Shown: positions 6,449-7,002 of the stretch, in pieces
Layout: the number at the start of each line of letters is the position of its first letter
Position numbering within the stretch: position 1 is the stretch's first letter
DNA from: Bacillota bacterium
GTDB lineage: Bacteria; Bacillota; Clostridia; Lachnospirales; Lachnospiraceae
Assembly (NCBI GenBank): GCA_023435505.1
Contig: JAEYRR010000309.1
Location: 1 to 7,002 of the forward strand
Length of the DNA stretch: 7,002 bases
Reading direction: 5' to 3'
Program-made: the position numbers and the translations under genes
The notes under the pieces: model-generated
What the model was told of the DNA's origin: nothing
Seen by the model: the letters and a program-made list of their open reading frames with translations, nothing else
Database searches by the model: none

Positions 6449-6460
6449 AACAGACCTGTT
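6449..6460. promoter_or_regulatory. Short dyad AACAG-AC-CTGTT downstream of the AAA+ operon promoter
   Basis: Arms AACAG and CTGTT are perfect complements around a 2-bp centre, in the untranslated leader 19 bp (centre to centre) from the 14-bp palindrome. It could be a second operator half, but 5-bp arms are weak evidence. Confidence 0.25.
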
Positions 6461-6466
6461 TTCTAC

Positions 6467-6480
6467 TAATAGATCTATTA
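6467..6480. promoter_or_regulatory. 14-bp perfect palindrome at the AAA+ operon promoter (candidate operator)
   Basis: TAATAGATCTATTA is a perfect palindrome that overlaps four bases of the -10 box (6477-6482) and covers the expected transcription start near 6470. A protein bound here would block RNA polymerase, so the operon is probably repressed until induced. The regulator is not encoded in the window. Confidence 0.5.
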
Positions 6481-6506
6481 TACTGCAAAATAAGTATTTA
6501 TGCTAA
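6477..6506 (-). promoter_or_regulatory. Promoter of the AAA+/VWA operon
   Basis: On the minus strand: a weak -35 TTAGCA (6501-6506; four of six bases), an 18-bp spacer, then a perfect TATAAT (6477-6482). The leader to the ATG at 6423 is about 47 nt. A poor -35 with a perfect -10 is common for regulated promoters. Confidence 0.6.
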
Positions 6507-6542
6507 TCGTAATATAACTGGCTACGCTAAAGTTTCTTAACT

Positions 6543-6596
6543 AATGAAAGTGGCTTAATTACCAAAACTAGTTTTGGTAATTAAGCCACTTTCATT
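6543..6596. terminator. 54-bp perfect palindrome, probable terminator after the epimerase-like gene
   Basis: Each 27-base arm is the exact reverse complement of the other, with no spacer, centred on ACTAGT (6567-6572). Transcribed, it forms a very long hairpin starting 6 bp after the epimerase stop codon. Position argues for a terminator. The minus-strand tail is only moderately T-rich (TTTCATTAGTT) and the plus-strand tail is slightly better (TTTCATTTTAAA), so it could act in both directions. Confidence 0.65.
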
Positions 6597-6602
6597 TTAA
6601 AC

Positions 6603-7002
6603 TTATTTACAGAAGATTCCTCGACCCATAATAATTTTGTCAGCTCCTGCTTCCTCTACAAGATTTAACTCTTTCTCCCCAATACCACCATCAACCCATA
6701 TTTCTTTGCCAACGAATTTCTTTGCTTTTGTTATTTTCTTTAGAACACTAGGGCAAAATATTTGACCTTCCCCATCTGGCTCGGATGTCATAAGCAATAT
6801 ATAATCTAGTTTTTCAACAAATGGCTCAATCAGTTCTACTGGGGTTCCAATGTTTAATGCTATTCCTGCTTTCATCCCCATACGATGTATATGATGCAAA
6901 ACTTCCATAGGATATTTTAGAGTCTCAAAGTGCACTGCTATGTTGCTGACACCACACTCTGACAATTGGTCTATATATCTTTCTGGATGATAGGCAAGAA
7001 TA
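6603..7002 (-). CDS. Ribulose-phosphate 3-epimerase-like protein, C-terminal 132 residues, runs off the right edge
   Basis: The frame is open to the window edge; visible residues start ILAYHPERYIDQL. Family marks: HPERYI, VHFE (23-26; a metal-binding His in the family), GIALNIGTP (46-54), LLMTSEPDGEGQ (69-80), the catalytic Asp in WVDGGI (102-107) and AGADKIIMGRGIF (118-130). These follow the order of ribulose-phosphate 3-epimerases and allulose-6-phosphate 3-epimerases, (beta/alpha)8 enzymes that invert C3 of ketose phosphates. The phosphate-loop sequence normally reading NPGFGGQ is EPDGEGQ here, and the usual AGSAIF end is MGRGIF, so this is a divergent paralogue whose substrate may not be ribulose-5-phosphate. 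Full family length is near 220 residues; about 90 are missing. The TTG at 6965 is internal, not the start. It appears unrelated to the AAA+ operon, from which a palindrome and a promoter separate it. Confidence 0.85.
   Translation of the reverse strand, partial: ILAYHPERYIDQLSECGVSNIAVHFETLKYPMEVLHHIHRMGMKAGIALNIGTPVELIEPFVEKLDYILLMTSEPDGEGQIFCPSVLKKITKAKKFVGKEIWVDGGIGEKELNLVEEAGADKIIMGRGIFCK

Noticed and set aside
6543..6596. Insertion-sequence end or MITE
   Set aside because: No flanking direct repeats or transposase are visible, and the location right after a stop codon is better explained by termination.
1..7002. CRISPR array, tRNA, rRNA or transposase gene
   Set aside because: No spaced direct repeats, no tRNA cloverleaf or rRNA-like stretches and no transposase motifs were seen; the only tandem repeat is the coding NNGMPY array.

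Overview
The window is AT-rich DNA with strong AGGAGG-type ribosome binding sites, near-consensus sigma-A promoters and frequent GTG/TTG starts. This fits a low-GC Firmicute, most likely a Clostridia/Lachnospiraceae-type gut or anaerobic bacterium. That placement is an inference from style and protein character. Every gene I can support lies on the minus strand, so transcription runs from high to low coordinates.

Reading in the direction of transcription: (1) 7002-6603 is the C-terminal part of a divergent ribulose-phosphate 3-epimerase-like TIM barrel. A 54-bp perfect palindrome (6543-6596) just past its stop probably serves as its terminator. (2) 6506-6449 is a control region with a perfect TATAAT -10 box overlapped by a 14-bp perfect palindrome and followed by a second, weaker dyad. 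(3) 6423-1887 is a tight three-gene operon: a CobS/MoxR-like AAA+ ATPase (507 aa), a CobT-like von Willebrand factor A (VWA) protein with an N-terminal HECLH motif (633 aa), and an unrecognised 355-aa protein with a CxC...CxxC cysteine pattern. The gaps are 20-29 bp and 14 bp, and the operon ends in a clear intrinsic terminator (1847-1874). (4) 1886-1489 is about 400 bp of non-coding DNA carrying a strong promoter and a long leader. (5) 1488-937 encodes a small membrane-anchored protein whose reading frame runs straight through a terminator hairpin, which suggests a one-base frameshift at a T6 run. (6) 816-1 holds a second operon: a strong promoter inside a 12-bp inverted repeat, then a zinc-ribbon/TM2-domain membrane protein with four NNGMPY repeats, then the start of an SPFH (YdjI/'virion core') protein that runs off the left edge.

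The most interesting unit is the AAA+/VWA/unknown operon. AAA+ and VWA proteins of this type act together as remodelling machines: the ATPase supplies force and the VWA MIDAS site contacts the client. Here no metal-chelatase large subunit (CobN/ChlH) or reductase client is next door, so the 355-aa protein is the natural candidate for client, adaptor or effector. The downstream TM2-SPFH pair suggests a membrane-stress or membrane-scaffold function, but nothing in the sequence ties it to the AAA+ operon beyond proximity and shared strand.
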